A stretch of 64,000 nucleotides of DNA, taken from Streptomyces halobius. GTDB lineage: Bacteria > Actinomycetota > Actinomycetes > Streptomycetales > Streptomycetaceae. How positions within the stretch are numbered: position 1 is the first letter of the stretch; every line of letters begins with the position of its first letter. The position numbers and the translations under genes were made by a program. The stretch lies in contig NZ_CP086322.1 in assembly GCF_023277745.1 (NCBI RefSeq), positions 7,812,001 to 7,876,000 of the forward strand, read 5' to 3'. Of this stretch, positions 1 through 8,240 are shown in pieces. Below the pieces are notes generated by a model. It saw only the letters and a list, made by a program, of their open reading frames with translations. It ran no database searches and had not been told where the DNA came from.

Positions 1-1
1 C

Positions 2-403
2 GTCGCGCAGGAGGTCGGTACGTCGGGCGTCCTCGATCCCGCCGCCTCGATCGTCCTCTACCAGGCCGCGCACGAGGCCCGGCAGGCCGAGGAGGACCAC
101 CGCGAGGTGGCCGAGAGCGAGCTGAGCCAGGCGCTCCGCGCGATCTTCGCCGAGGAGGCGCAGCTGGAGGCCGTACGGGAGGCCCCGGGCGGCGAGCAGA
201 CGGTCGCCGAGCTCACCGCCGCGGTCCGCCGCGTCCCGATGGCGCGCCGGTTCCACAACGACTCCGTACGGGCCGCGCGCGCCGTCCGCCGGCATCGGCT
301 GGTGCGCTACCTCCGGCTCGCGGGTCATGCGCCGTTCCCGCTGGCCTTCGAGATGGACGACGAGCCGCCGGCTGTGCTGGACGACCGCTCGGCGGGAAAC
401 TGA
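2..403 (+). CDS. Hypothetical protein, C-terminal part (partial at window start)
   Basis: This frame is open from the window edge to the stop at 401-403, so only the last 133 residues are visible. The protein is charged and mostly alpha-helical, with no signal peptide or membrane segment in the visible part. The stretch RRFHNDSVRAARAVRR followed by a Pro- and acid-rich end (EMDDEPP) vaguely resembles the C-terminal helix and tail of LemA-like proteins. I did not find a catalytic motif, and the LemA resemblance is only an impression. The gene precedes pdxS by about 170 bases and in Streptomyces is conserved in this place next to phosphatidylinositol mannoside genes; that context is recalled, not seen here. 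Confidence 0.6.
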   Translation, partial: VAQEVGTSGVLDPAASIVLYQAAHEARQAEEDHREVAESELSQALRAIFAEEAQLEAVREAPGGEQTVAELTAAVRRVPMARRFHNDSVRAARAVRRHRLVRYLRLAGHAPFPLAFEMDDEPPAVLDDRSAGN

Positions 404-570
404 CGGTGGCCGCCCCGGTGGCGGGGCGGGACGTCGCCGCCCGGCGGTGACGAGGAGCCGCCGACGGCCCGTAACGAGCCACTGACCTCTAATTGGCCCT
501 TTTCCGGCGTGCCGCACAAACGGTTGTGTGAACCGCGACGTACAACCACCCGCATCGAGTGAGGTCAACC

Positions 571-1482
571 GTGTCCAGCACGCCCACCACGCCCCAGCAC
601 CCCGAGACCGGAACCGCGCGCGTCAAGCGCGGAATGGCCGAGCAGCTCAAGGGCGGCGTGATCATGGACGTCGTCACGCCGGAAGAGGCGAAGATCGCCG
701 AGGACGCGGGCGCCGTCGCCGTCATGGCCCTGGAGCGGGTCCCGGCGGACATCCGCAAGGACGGCGGCGTGGCCCGCATGTCCGACCCCGACATGATCGA
801 CGGCATCATCAACGCCGTGTCCATCCCGGTGATGGCCAAGTCCCGTATCGGCCACTTCGTCGAGGCCCAGGTCCTGCAGTCGCTCGGCGTCGACTACATC
901 GACGAGTCCGAGGTCCTCACCCCGGCCGACGAGGTCAACCACTCCGACAAGTGGGCCTTCACCACCCCCTTCGTCTGTGGTGCCACCAACCTGGGCGAGG
1001 CGCTGCGCCGGATCGCCGAGGGCGCGGCCATGATCCGCTCGAAGGGCGAGGCCGGCACCGGCAACGTCGTCGAGGCGGTCCGTCACCTGCGCCAGATCAA
1101 GGGCGAGATCGCCAAGCTGCGCGGCTGCGACCACAACGAGCTGTACGCCGCCGCCAAGGAGCTGCGCGCCCCGTACGAGCTGGTCAAGGAGGTCGCCGAG
1201 CTCGGCAAGCTGCCGGTCGTGCTGTTCTCCGCGGGCGGTGTCGCCACCCCGGCCGACGCCGCGCTGATGCGTCAGCTCGGCGCCGAGGGCGTCTTCGTCG
1301 GCTCCGGCATCTTCAAGTCCGGTGACCCGGCCAAGCGCGCCGCCGCGATCGTGAAGGCCACCACCTTCTACGACGACCCGAAGGTCATCGCGGATGCCTC
1401 GCGCAACCTCGGCGAGGCCATGGTCGGCATCAACTGCGACACCCTCCCCGAGGCCGAGCGCTACGCCAACCGCGGCTGGTAA
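571..1482 (+). CDS. pdxS: Pyridoxal 5'-phosphate synthase subunit PdxS
   Basis: PdxS makes pyridoxal 5'-phosphate from ribose 5-phosphate, glyceraldehyde 3-phosphate and ammonia delivered by PdxT. The 303-residue protein has the usual family length and a (beta/alpha)8 barrel sequence: [18 protein letters not shown] near the N-terminus, [25 protein letters not shown] with a conserved lysine, and the phosphate-binding FVGSGIFKS near the end. I chose the GTG at 571 rather than the in-frame GTG at 559 because GAGG at 561-564 is well spaced for 571. pdxT follows after 16 bases, so the two subunits are very likely co-transcribed. Confidence 0.97.
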   Translation: MSSTPTTPQHPETGTARVKRGMAEQLKGGVIMDVVTPEEAKIAEDAGAVAVMALERVPADIRKDGGVARMSDPDMIDGIINAVSIPVMAKSRIGHFVEAQVLQSLGVDYIDESEVLTPADEVNHSDKWAFTTPFVCGATNLGEALRRIAEGAAMIRSKGEAGTGNVVEAVRHLRQIKGEIAKLRGCDHNELYAAAKELRAPYELVKEVAELGKLPVVLFSAGGVATPADAALMRQLGAEGVFVGSGIFKSGDPAKRAAAIVKATTFYDDPKVIADASRNLGEAMVGINCDTLPEAERYANRGW

Positions 1483-1498
1483 GGACGTAGGAACACAG

Positions 1499-2104
1499 AT
1501 GAGCAACCCCACCATCGGTGTGCTGGCGCTCCAGGGCGACGTCCGCGAGCACCTCACGGCGCTCGCCGAGGCGGACGCCCTGGCCCGGCCGGTACGCCGT
1601 CCCGAGGAGCTGGACGGGCTCGACGGCCTGGTCGTTCCGGGCGGCGAGTCCACCACCATGTCCAAGCTGGCGGTCGTCTTCGGCATGCTGGAGCCGCTGC
1701 GCGCCTTCGTCCGGGCGGGCAAGCCGGTCTACGGCACCTGCGCCGGCATGATCATGGTCGCGGACAAGCTGCTGGACGCCCGGGAGGACCAGGAGACGCT
1801 CGGCGGCATCGACATGATCGTGCGCCGGAACGCCTTCGGGCGGCAGAACGAATCGTTCGAGGCGGCCGTCGAGGTCGCGGGCATCCCGGGCGGACCGGTC
1901 GAGGGCGTCTTCATCCGGGCGCCGTGGGTCGAGTCGGTCGGCGCGGAGGCGGAGGTCCTGGCCACGTACGACGGGCACGCGGTGGCCGTCCGGCAAGGTG
2001 ACGTCCTCGCCACGTCTTTCCACCCGGAGCTGACCGGCGACCACCGGATCCACGCCTTCTTCGTCAATATGGTGCGGTGCGCTGGGGGTACCTCCCAGCG
2101 GTAG
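1499..2104 (+). CDS. pdxT: Pyridoxal 5'-phosphate synthase glutaminase subunit PdxT
   Basis: PdxT is the class I glutaminase that feeds ammonia to PdxS. The 201-residue protein starts [18 protein letters not shown] and shows [10 protein letters not shown], the nucleophile region YGTCAGMIM with its cysteine, and SFHPELTGD with the His-x-Glu of the catalytic triad. The start is the ATG at 1499, preceded by GTAGG. The last residues (GGTSQR) are encoded by a palindromic repeat that carries the stop codon (see 2081-2110), so the natural C-terminus has probably been replaced or extended by that element. Confidence 0.96.
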   Translation: MSNPTIGVLALQGDVREHLTALAEADALARPVRRPEELDGLDGLVVPGGESTTMSKLAVVFGMLEPLRAFVRAGKPVYGTCAGMIMVADKLLDAREDQETLGGIDMIVRRNAFGRQNESFEAAVEVAGIPGGPVEGVFIRAPWVESVGAEAEVLATYDGHAVAVRQGDVLATSFHPELTGDHRIHAFFVNMVRCAGGTSQR

Positions 2105-2110
2105 CTGGGG
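2081..2110 (+). repeat. Palindromic intergenic repeat overlapping the pdxT stop
   Basis: The element begins GCTGGGGGTACCTCCCAGC and continues GGTAGCTGGGG, so it can fold back on itself. It contains the TAG stop of pdxT at 2102-2104. Its reverse complement recurs almost exactly inside the aroB-aroQ gap near 32641-32671. It belongs to the G/C-rich palindrome family seen elsewhere in this window. Confidence 0.7.
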
Positions 2111-2222
2111 TAGCTCATCTCGGGGTGGTGGCGGGCGACGGGTGGGCGTACGGCGGTTTGATCGGCTCCCGGTAGGATCTAGACGTTCGTTTCTCAATGG
2201 GTTACGCGAAGGAGACAGGCGG

Positions 2223-2975
2223 ATGTCCGGCCACTCTAAATGGGCTACGACGAAGCACAAGAAGGCCGTGATCGATGCCAAGCGCGGCAAGCTCTTCGCG
2301 AAGCTGATCAAGAACATCGAGGTCGCGGCCCGTATGGGCGGCGCCGACCCGGACGGTAACCCGACCCTCTACGACGCCATTCAGAAGGCGAAGAAGAGCT
2401 CGGTTCCGAACAAGAACATCGACTCGGCGGTCAAGCGCGGTGCGGGCCTGGAGGCCGGTGGCGCCGACTACGAGACCATCATGTACGAGGGGTACGGCCC
2501 CAACGGTGTCGCGGTGCTCGTCGAGTGCCTCACCGACAACCGCAACCGTGCCGCCTCGGACGTGCGTGTCGCGATGACCCGCAACGGCGGTTCGATGGCC
2601 GACCCGGGCTCGGTGGCGTATCTGTTCAACCGCAAGGGCGTGGTGATCGTCCCGAAGGGCGAGCTGACCGAGGACGACGTCCTGGGCGCGGTCCTGGACG
2701 CGGGCGCCGAGGAAGTCAACGACCTCGGTGAGTCCTTCGAGGTGCTCAGCGAGGCCACCGACCTGGTCGCGGTCCGCACCGCCCTCCAGGAGGCCGGTAT
2801 CGACTACGACTCGGCCGATGCCAACTTCGTCCCGACCATGCAGGTCGAGTTGGAGGAAGAGGGCGCGCGCAAGATCTTCAAGCTGATCGACGCGCTGGAG
2901 GACAGCGACGACGTGCAGAACGTCTTCGCCAACTTCGATGTGCCGGACAGCGTCATGGCCAAGGTGGACGCGTAA
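2223..2975 (+). CDS. yebC: YebC/PmpR family transcriptional or translational regulator
   Basis: This is a full-length 250-residue YebC-family protein. It starts with the family signature [15 protein letters not shown] and contains [14 protein letters not shown], the NIDSAVKRG segment and the [20 protein letters not shown] region. Family members have been described as DNA-binding regulators and, more recently, as factors that help ribosomes at difficult sequences; which applies here is not shown by the sequence. The ATG at 2223 has a strong AAGGAG at 2209-2214. It lies between pdxT and ruvC, and an inverted repeat after its stop separates it from the ruv promoter. Confidence 0.93.
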   Translation: MSGHSKWATTKHKKAVIDAKRGKLFAKLIKNIEVAARMGGADPDGNPTLYDAIQKAKKSSVPNKNIDSAVKRGAGLEAGGADYETIMYEGYGPNGVAVLVECLTDNRNRAASDVRVAMTRNGGSMADPGSVAYLFNRKGVVIVPKGELTEDDVLGAVLDAGAEEVNDLGESFEVLSEATDLVAVRTALQEAGIDYDSADANFVPTMQVELEEEGARKIFKLIDALEDSDDVQNVFANFDVPDSVMAKVDA

Positions 2976-3001
2976 CACAACGCGGCACACTCGATCGCCT
3001 C

Positions 3002-3035
3002 ACGGGCCGGCGGGGACACACCCCCGTCGGCCCGT
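3002..3035 (+). terminator. Inverted repeat after yebC, probable terminator
   Basis: A 14-bp stem, ACGGGCCGGCGGGG at 3002-3015 against CCCCGTCGGCCCGT at 3022-3035 with one G-T pair, closes a six-base loop. There is no T tract, which is common for Streptomyces terminators. It would isolate yebC from the damage-type promoter at 3053. Confidence 0.6.
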
Positions 3036-3052
3036 CCGCGTTGCCGGCCGCG

Positions 3053-3075
3053 TTGTCAGTGCCACCCGATACTGT
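3053..3075 (+). promoter_or_regulatory. PafBC-type (RecA-independent damage) promoter of ruvC
   Basis: TTGTCAGTG at 3053-3061, an eight-base spacer, then TACTGT at 3070-3075 match fully the TTGTCRGTG-N8-TAnnnT motif known in mycobacteria as RecA-NDp and controlled by PafBC. Transcription would begin near 3082 and give a leader of about 165 bases before the ruvC GTG. It is placed before a Holliday-junction repair operon, which fits the known function of the motif. Confidence 0.8.
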
Positions 3076-3136
3076 GCTGAGCAGGGGATCTCCGCTCCCC
3101 CCCATGGGGGAAGGGCGGGCCGAAACGGTACGGCAG
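3053..3136 (+). repeat. Copy A of an 84-bp promoter/leader repeat
   Basis: From TTGTCAGTG to CGGCAG this stretch is nearly identical to 19985-20066, with only a few substitutions and two missing bases. It includes the promoter, the sequence GTGCTGAGCAGGGGA, a hairpin around CCCCCCATGGGGG and the end CGAAACGGTACGGCAG. Similarity stops just after this point. In this copy the element serves ruvC. Confidence 0.8.
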
Positions 3137-3246
3137 ACGGCAAGTTCGACAGACGGCAAGAACGGCAGGCAGACGGCACGTTCGCCAGGCAGGCATTGCG
3201 CCGGACCCGGCGAGTTCGCCGGGCACGGCATGAGGGGAGGGGCACC

Positions 3247-3825
3247 GTGAAGGTGCTCGGGGTGGACCCGGGGCTGACGCGCTGCGGCATCGGCGTGGTC
3301 GAGGGGGTGGCCGGGCGGCCGCTGACGATGCGGGGCGCCGGCGTGGTGCGGACCCCCGCGGACGCCGATATCGCGCACCGTCTCGTCCTGATCGAGCAGG
3401 GCATGGAGCGGTGGCTCGACACGCACCGTCCCGAATGCGTCGCCGTGGAACGGGTGTTCAGCCAGCACAACGTGCGTACGGTCATGGGCACCGCCCAGGC
3501 CAGTGCGGTCGCCATGCTGTGCGCCGCCCGCCACGGGCTGCCGGTCGCGCTGCACACCCCCAGCGAGGTCAAGGCCGCCGTGACGGGATCGGGCCGGGCC
3601 GACAAGGCCCAGGTCGGCGCGATGGTCACGCGGCTGCTGCGGCTGGACGCGCCGCCGAAACCGGCCGACGCCGCCGACGCGCTCGCGCTCGCCATCTGCC
3701 ACATCTGGCGCGCCCCCGCGATAAACCGCCTCCAGCAGGCGCATGCCGCGGCCCGCCGCGCCGCCCCCGCATCCGTCCCGTCCCCCGGCCCCCGCCGCCG
3801 TACCCCCCAGAAGGGCACCCGATGA
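3247..3825 (+). CDS. ruvC: Crossover junction endodeoxyribonuclease RuvC
   Basis: RuvC resolves Holliday junctions handed on by RuvAB. The 192-residue protein begins [16 protein letters not shown] with catalytic Asp7, has [11 protein letters not shown] with the second acidic residue, and ends the catalytic core with [14 protein letters not shown], which holds the last two aspartates. A Pro/Ala/Arg-rich tail of about 25 residues follows. The GTG at 3247 was chosen because VKVLGVDPG is the family N-terminus and GAGGGG precedes it. The stop overlaps the ruvA start as ATGA. Expression is likely damage-induced from the promoter at 3053. Confidence 0.96.
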   Translation: MKVLGVDPGLTRCGIGVVEGVAGRPLTMRGAGVVRTPADADIAHRLVLIEQGMERWLDTHRPECVAVERVFSQHNVRTVMGTAQASAVAMLCAARHGLPVALHTPSEVKAAVTGSGRADKAQVGAMVTRLLRLDAPPKPADAADALALAICHIWRAPAINRLQQAHAAARRAAPASVPSPGPRRRTPQKGTR

Positions 3826-4442
3826 TCGCCTACGTCTCCGGCCCGGTCGCGGCCCTCGCCCCGGACACCGCCGTCGTCGAGGTCGGCGGTGTCGGCATGG
3901 CCGTCCAGTGCACCCCGGACACCCTGTCCGGGCTGCGCGTCGGACAGCAGGCCCGGCTCGCCACCTCCCTCGTCGTCCGTGAGGACTCGCTGACGCTGTA
4001 CGGCTTCGCGGACGACGACGAACGGCAGACGTTCGAACTGCTGCAGACCGCCAGCGGCGTCGGGCCCCGGCTCGCCCAGGCCATGCTGGCCGTGCACTCC
4101 CCGGACACCCTGCGCCTCGCCGTCGCCAACGGCGACGAGAAGACCCTCACCGCCGTGCCCGGCATCGGGAAGAAGGGGGCGCAGAAGCTGCTCCTGGAGC
4201 TCAAGGACCGCCTCGGCGCACCAGCCGGCACCGGCCGCGCGGGCGTCGCCGCGGCCGCACCGGCCGGCTGGCGCGACCAGCTGCACGCCGCCCTGATCGG
4301 CCTCGGCTACGCGGCGCGGGAGGCGGACGAGGCGCTCGACGCGGTCGCCCCGGAGGCCGAGGCGGCCGTCGCCGAAGGCGGGCAGCCGCAGGCGCCGCGG
4401 CTCCTCAAGGCCGCACTGCGGAACCTGAACAGGGCGCGATGA
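3822..4442 (+). CDS. ruvA: Holliday junction branch migration protein RuvA
   Basis: RuvA binds the four-way junction and loads the RuvB motor. The 206-residue protein starts [12 protein letters not shown] with the OB-fold domain, then has the helix-hairpin-helix region ([17 protein letters not shown] and [19 protein letters not shown]) and a C-terminal UBA-like domain ([18 protein letters not shown]) that contacts RuvB. The ATG at 3822 overlaps the ruvC stop, so translation is coupled. Its stop is in turn overlapped by the start of a 29-codon frame that leads into ruvB. Confidence 0.96.
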   Translation: MIAYVSGPVAALAPDTAVVEVGGVGMAVQCTPDTLSGLRVGQQARLATSLVVREDSLTLYGFADDDERQTFELLQTASGVGPRLAQAMLAVHSPDTLRLAVANGDEKTLTAVPGIGKKGAQKLLLELKDRLGAPAGTGRAGVAAAAPAGWRDQLHAALIGLGYAAREADEALDAVAPEAEAAVAEGGQPQAPRLLKAALRNLNRAR

Positions 4443-4528
4443 CCGCCGCCACCGGGGCCCCGCGCCCCCGACCGTACGACCACGCCGGCGGCCCGGCCGC
4501 CCCGACCCCGCGAGGCAATCCGCAGTGA
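4439..4528 (+). CDS. Possible 29-codon coupling ORF between ruvA and ruvB
   Basis: An ATG at 4439 overlaps the ruvA stop as ATGA. The frame runs 29 codons, rich in Pro, Ala and Arg, and ends at TGA 4526-4528, which overlaps the ruvB start codon as GTGA. Both junctions have the form typical of translational coupling. The peptide has no recognisable motif. It may be a translated linker that carries ribosomes from ruvA to ruvB, or a chance frame; only the two overlaps support it. Confidence 0.35.
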   Translation: MTAATGAPRPRPYDHAGGPAAPTPRGNPQ

Positions 4529-5601
4529 ACTGGGACGACACCGACGATGCGGCCACCGGCTCCCCCGACCGGCTGGTCGCGGCCGACGCGGACGGCGAGG
4601 ACTCCGCCGTCGAAGCCGCCCTGCGGCCCAAGGACCTGGAGGAATTCGTCGGCCAGGAGCGGGTGCGCGAACAGCTCGACCTGGTGCTGCGCGCGGCCCG
4701 TGCGCGCGGCGCCACCGCCGACCATGTCCTGCTCTCCGGGGCGCCGGGCCTCGGCAAGACGACCCTGTCGATGATCATCGCCGCCGAGATGGGCGCCCCG
4801 ATCCGCATCACCTCCGGCCCCGCCATCCAGCACGCCGGCGATCTCGCCGCGATCCTCTCCTCCCTCCAGGAGGGCGAGGTCCTCTTCCTCGACGAGATCC
4901 ACCGGATGTCCCGGCCCGCCGAGGAGATGCTCTACATGGCGATGGAGGACTTCCGCGTCGATGTGATCGTGGGGAAGGGGCCGGGGGCCACCGCCATCCC
5001 CCTCGAACTTCCCCCCTTCACCCTGGTCGGTGCCACCACCCGGGCCGGTCTGCTGCCGCCGCCGCTGCGCGACCGCTTCGGCTTCACCGGCCATATGGAG
5101 TTCTACGCCCCGCCCGAGCTGGAGCGGGTCGTCCACCGCTCGGCCGGTCTGCTGGACGTCGCCGTGGAGGCGGAGGGCGCCGCCGAGATCGCCGGCCGCT
5201 CCCGGGGCACGCCCCGTATCGCCAACCGCCTGCTGCGCCGCGTCCGCGACTACGCCCAGGTCAAGGCCGACGGCGTGATCACCCGCGAGATCGCCTCGCA
5301 GGCCCTGGCGGTCTACGAGGTCGACGCCCGCGGCCTGGACCGTCTGGACCGCGCGGTGCTCACCGCGCTGCTCAAGCTCTTCGGCGGCGGCCCGGTGGGG
5401 CTGTCCACCCTCGCGGTCGCCGTGGGGGAGGAACGTGAGACGGTGGAGGAGGTCGCCGAGCCGTTCCTGGTACGCGAGGGCCTGCTGGCCCGTACGCCCC
5501 GCGGCCGGATCGCGACTCCGGCGGCCTGGGCCCACATGGGCCTGGTCCCGCCCCAGCAGCAGGCGGGCGGAAGCGGACAGCAGGGCCTGTTCGGGCCCTG
5601 A
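4525..5601 (+). CDS. ruvB: Holliday junction branch migration helicase RuvB
   Basis: RuvB is the AAA+ ring motor that drives branch migration. The 358-residue protein has Walker [10 protein letters not shown] near residue 72, Walker [15 protein letters not shown], the presensor beta-hairpin region with [16 protein letters not shown], sensor 1 VGATTRAG and the arginine finger in LRDRFGF. A winged-helix DNA-binding domain follows ([17 protein letters not shown]) and the protein ends with a Gln/Gly-rich tail. The GTG at 4525 begins the known Streptomyces N-terminus MNWDDT and has GAGG at 4512-4515. Confidence 0.97.
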   Translation: MNWDDTDDAATGSPDRLVAADADGEDSAVEAALRPKDLEEFVGQERVREQLDLVLRAARARGATADHVLLSGAPGLGKTTLSMIIAAEMGAPIRITSGPAIQHAGDLAAILSSLQEGEVLFLDEIHRMSRPAEEMLYMAMEDFRVDVIVGKGPGATAIPLELPPFTLVGATTRAGLLPPPLRDRFGFTGHMEFYAPPELERVVHRSAGLLDVAVEAEGAAEIAGRSRGTPRIANRLLRRVRDYAQVKADGVITREIASQALAVYEVDARGLDRLDRAVLTALLKLFGGGPVGLSTLAVAVGEERETVEEVAEPFLVREGLLARTPRGRIATPAAWAHMGLVPPQQQAGGSGQQGLFGP

Positions 5602-5763
5602 CGGCGCGGGGACTCGCCCGGTCAGGAACTACGGTGCGATGCTGGGCGTTGTTCCACTGGTGGGGACTCGCTTAGACTCCGCCGATGCCGTCTGCTTGGA
5701 CCGGCATACCCACCCCCGTATATCAGACCGTGCCTCAGCGGTCGTGCGAAGGAATTCCGTCCC

Positions 5764-6288
5764 GTGAGCATCATGACTCTCCTCCCCTTCATCGTCCTCA
5801 TCGGGGCCATGTTCCTGATGACGCGGTCCGCCAAGAAGAAGCAGCAGGCGGCCCAGCGGATGCGGGATGAAATGCAGGCCGGCACCGGCGTCCGGACGAT
5901 CGGCGGCATGTACGCCACCGTCAAGGAAATCCACGAGGACACCGTCCTCCTGGAGGTCGCCCCGGGCGTGCACGCCATCTACGCCAAGAACGCGATCGGC
6001 TCCGTACTCGCGGACGAGGAGTACAACCGCATCCTGGACGGCGCCGAGGGCGCCCTCCACGACGAGCCGGTCGTCCCCGACGACGCCTCCGCCCTGACCG
6101 AGGCCTCCAGCGATGAGGCGCCCGCCACGGGTGATCAGGCCGACAAGATCGACCTGGGCAAGGCCGGGGCCGACGCCGACAAGCCCGCCGACGACGCCGA
6201 TGACGCCGCCGACGACGCCGACGACGCGAAGGCCACGGCGGAGGTCGCCAAGGACGAGAAGAAGGCCGGCGGCGCCGACGCGAAGTAA
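5764..6288 (+). CDS. yajC: Preprotein translocase subunit YajC
   Basis: YajC is a small membrane partner of SecDF at the Sec translocon. The 174-residue protein has one N-terminal membrane segment (residues about 4-20) followed by the family signature RSAKKKQQAAQRMRDEMQAG and VRTIGGMYATVKEI. The C-terminal 90 residues are very acidic and Ala/Asp-repetitive (ADDADDAADDADDAK), much longer than in enteric YajC, and are probably disordered. The GTG at 5764 has AAGGAA at 5749-5754. secD and secF follow. Confidence 0.93.
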   Translation: MSIMTLLPFIVLIGAMFLMTRSAKKKQQAAQRMRDEMQAGTGVRTIGGMYATVKEIHEDTVLLEVAPGVHAIYAKNAIGSVLADEEYNRILDGAEGALHDEPVVPDDASALTEASSDEAPATGDQADKIDLGKAGADADKPADDADDAADDADDAKATAEVAKDEKKAGGADAK

Positions 6289-6300
6289 GTCCGACCATTC

Positions 6301-6340
6301 GGAACCGCGGCGCGCCCCACGGGCGGTGCGTCGCGGTTCC
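6301..6340 (+). terminator. Hairpin between yajC and secD
   Basis: GGAACCGCGGCGCGC at 6301-6315 pairs with GTGCGTCGCGGTTCC at 6326-6340 with two G-T pairs. It may be a partial terminator or an mRNA processing structure that separates yajC from secDF. Confidence 0.5.
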
Positions 6341-6439
6341 GGGACGGTCTAGGCTCCGGCGGGGGCACGTCCCCACAACACTTCGTGGCCGCTCGGCAGA
6401 CACCCGAAGCCGAGTGGTTGGACAGGGAGATACGAGAAG

Positions 6440-8239
6440 GTGGCAGCACCGAAGAAGGGCCGCAGGGCGCCCGCGAGCCAGGGTCATCCGGGGCGGTCCC
6501 TGGTCCTGATCCTGATCGCGATGGTGGCGCTGGTCGGGGCCATGTTCTACACCGGCACCAAGACGCCCCGGCTGGGCATCGACCTGGCCGGCGGGACCAG
6601 CTTCACGCTGGCGGCCCAGAACCAGCCGGGCAAGCCCAACGCGATCAACGAGACCAACATGAAGACCGCCGCCGGCATCATGGAGCGGCGCGTCAACGGT
6701 CTCGGCGTGTCCGAGTCCGAGGTCCAGACGCAGGGCAGCAACCACATCGTCGTGAACATCCCCAAGGGGACGGACGCGAAGCAGGCCCGGGCGCAGGTAG
6801 GCACCACCGCCCAGCTCGGATTCCGCCCGGTGCTGACCACCACCGCGGGCACCAAGTCCCCCGAGCCCTCCCCCAGCCCCTCCAAGGGCGCGAACGGCGA
6901 GGACAAGGACAAGAGCGGCACCGATCAGGAGGCCAAGGGCAAGGGCGACCAGGGGGCGAAGGACGGCGACAAGGCGAACGCCTCGTCGACGCCGACGCCC
7001 ACCGCGGGCGCCACGACCCAGGGCCGCGCCGTCACGGACGCCCTGAAGAAGGCACCCACCGCCAAGCCCACCGCGTCCTCCTCCCCGTCCAAGCCCGCGA
7101 CGCCTCCGCCGCCCCCGGGCGGCGCCGAGGACATCCCGGCCGCGCTGCAGAAGAAGTTCGCCGCCCTGGACTGCTCCACGAAGGCGTCCCGCGCCGCGGC
7201 CGGTCAGCAGGCCGCGAGCTCCAAGCCGACCGACCAGGTCGTGGCCTGCAACGAAGACGGCTCGCAGAAGTATGTGCTCGGCCCGATCGGTGTCGAGGGC
7301 ACCGACGTCAAGGACGCCCAGGCGGTCTTCGACAGCCAGCAGGGCCAGGGCTGGATCGTCCAGATGGACTTCACCTCCGAGGGCGGCAAGAAGTTCGCTG
7401 ACATCACCGGCAAGCTCGCCACCAAGGTGCAGCCGCAGAACCAGTTCGCGATCATCCTGGACGGTGCGGTGGTCTCCGACCCGCGCGTCAGCCAGCGGCT
7501 CAACGGCGGCAGCGCCACCATCTCCGGCGGCTTCACCCAGCAGTCCGCCGAGGACCTGGCCAACATGCTGTCCTACGGCGCCCTGCCACTCTCCTTCAAG
7601 ATCGATGACGAGACCACGGTCACCGCGGCGCTCGGCAGCGAGCAGCTGCGTGCCGGTCTGATCGCCGGCGCCATCGGCCTCGCCCTGGTCATCGTCTACC
7701 TGGTCGCCTACTACCGGGGGCTGGCCCTGGTCGCCCTGGCGAGCCTCGGTGTCTCGGCGGTCCTGACGTACGCGATCATGACATTGCTCGGCCCGGCCAT
7801 CGGGTTCGCGCTGAACCTCCCGGCGGTCTGCGGCGCCATCGTCGCCATCGGTATCACCGCCGACTCCTTCATCGTCTACTTCGAACGCATCCGGGACGAG
7901 ATCCGCGAGGGCCGCACCCTGCGTCCGGCCGTCGAGCGCGGCTGGCCGCGGGCCCGCCGTACGATCCTGGTCTCCGACTTCGTGTCGTTCCTGGCCGCCG
8001 CGGTGCTGTTCATCGTCACCGTCGGCAAGGTGAAGGGCTTCGCGTTCACGCTCGGCCTGACCACCGTCCTGGACGTCGTCGTGGTCTTCTTCTTCACCAA
8101 GGCGCTGATGACCCTGCTCGCCAAGCGCAAGTTCTTCTACGAGGGCCACTCCTGGTCCGGCCTGGATCCCGAGCGGCTGGGCGCCAAGCCGCCGCTGCGC
8201 CGACGCCGCAGCGCCCCCACCCAGACGAAGGAGGCGTGA
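6440..8239 (+). CDS. secD: Protein translocase subunit SecD
   Basis: SecD with SecF uses the proton gradient to complete protein export. The 599-residue protein has a first membrane segment at about residues 16-36, the conserved motif PRLGIDLAGGTSF, a large periplasmic-type domain, and five further membrane segments in the last 200 residues including GITADSFIVYFERIRDE. An insertion of roughly 80 residues rich in Ser, Pro, Lys and Asp (about 140-235) interrupts the external domain and looks disordered. The GTG at 6440 has GAGAAG just upstream. Confidence 0.96.
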   Translation: MAAPKKGRRAPASQGHPGRSLVLILIAMVALVGAMFYTGTKTPRLGIDLAGGTSFTLAAQNQPGKPNAINETNMKTAAGIMERRVNGLGVSESEVQTQGSNHIVVNIPKGTDAKQARAQVGTTAQLGFRPVLTTTAGTKSPEPSPSPSKGANGEDKDKSGTDQEAKGKGDQGAKDGDKANASSTPTPTAGATTQGRAVTDALKKAPTAKPTASSSPSKPATPPPPPGGAEDIPAALQKKFAALDCSTKASRAAAGQQAASSKPTDQVVACNEDGSQKYVLGPIGVEGTDVKDAQAVFDSQQGQGWIVQMDFTSEGGKKFADITGKLATKVQPQNQFAIILDGAVVSDPRVSQRLNGGSATISGGFTQQSAEDLANMLSYGALPLSFKIDDETTVTAALGSEQLRAGLIAGAIGLALVIVYLVAYYRGLALVALASLGVSAVLTYAIMTLLGPAIGFALNLPAVCGAIVAIGITADSFIVYFERIRDEIREGRTLRPAVERGWPRARRTILVSDFVSFLAAAVLFIVTVGKVKGFAFTLGLTTVLDVVVVFFFTKALMTLLAKRKFFYEGHSWSGLDPERLGAKPPLRRRRSAPTQTKEA

Positions 8240-8240
8240 G

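Noticed and set aside
528..1325. Long Arg/Gly-rich frames overlapping pdxS and other genes
   Set aside because: They are alternate-frame readings of high-GC coding sequence; composition and lack of family motifs show the overlapping housekeeping gene is the real one.
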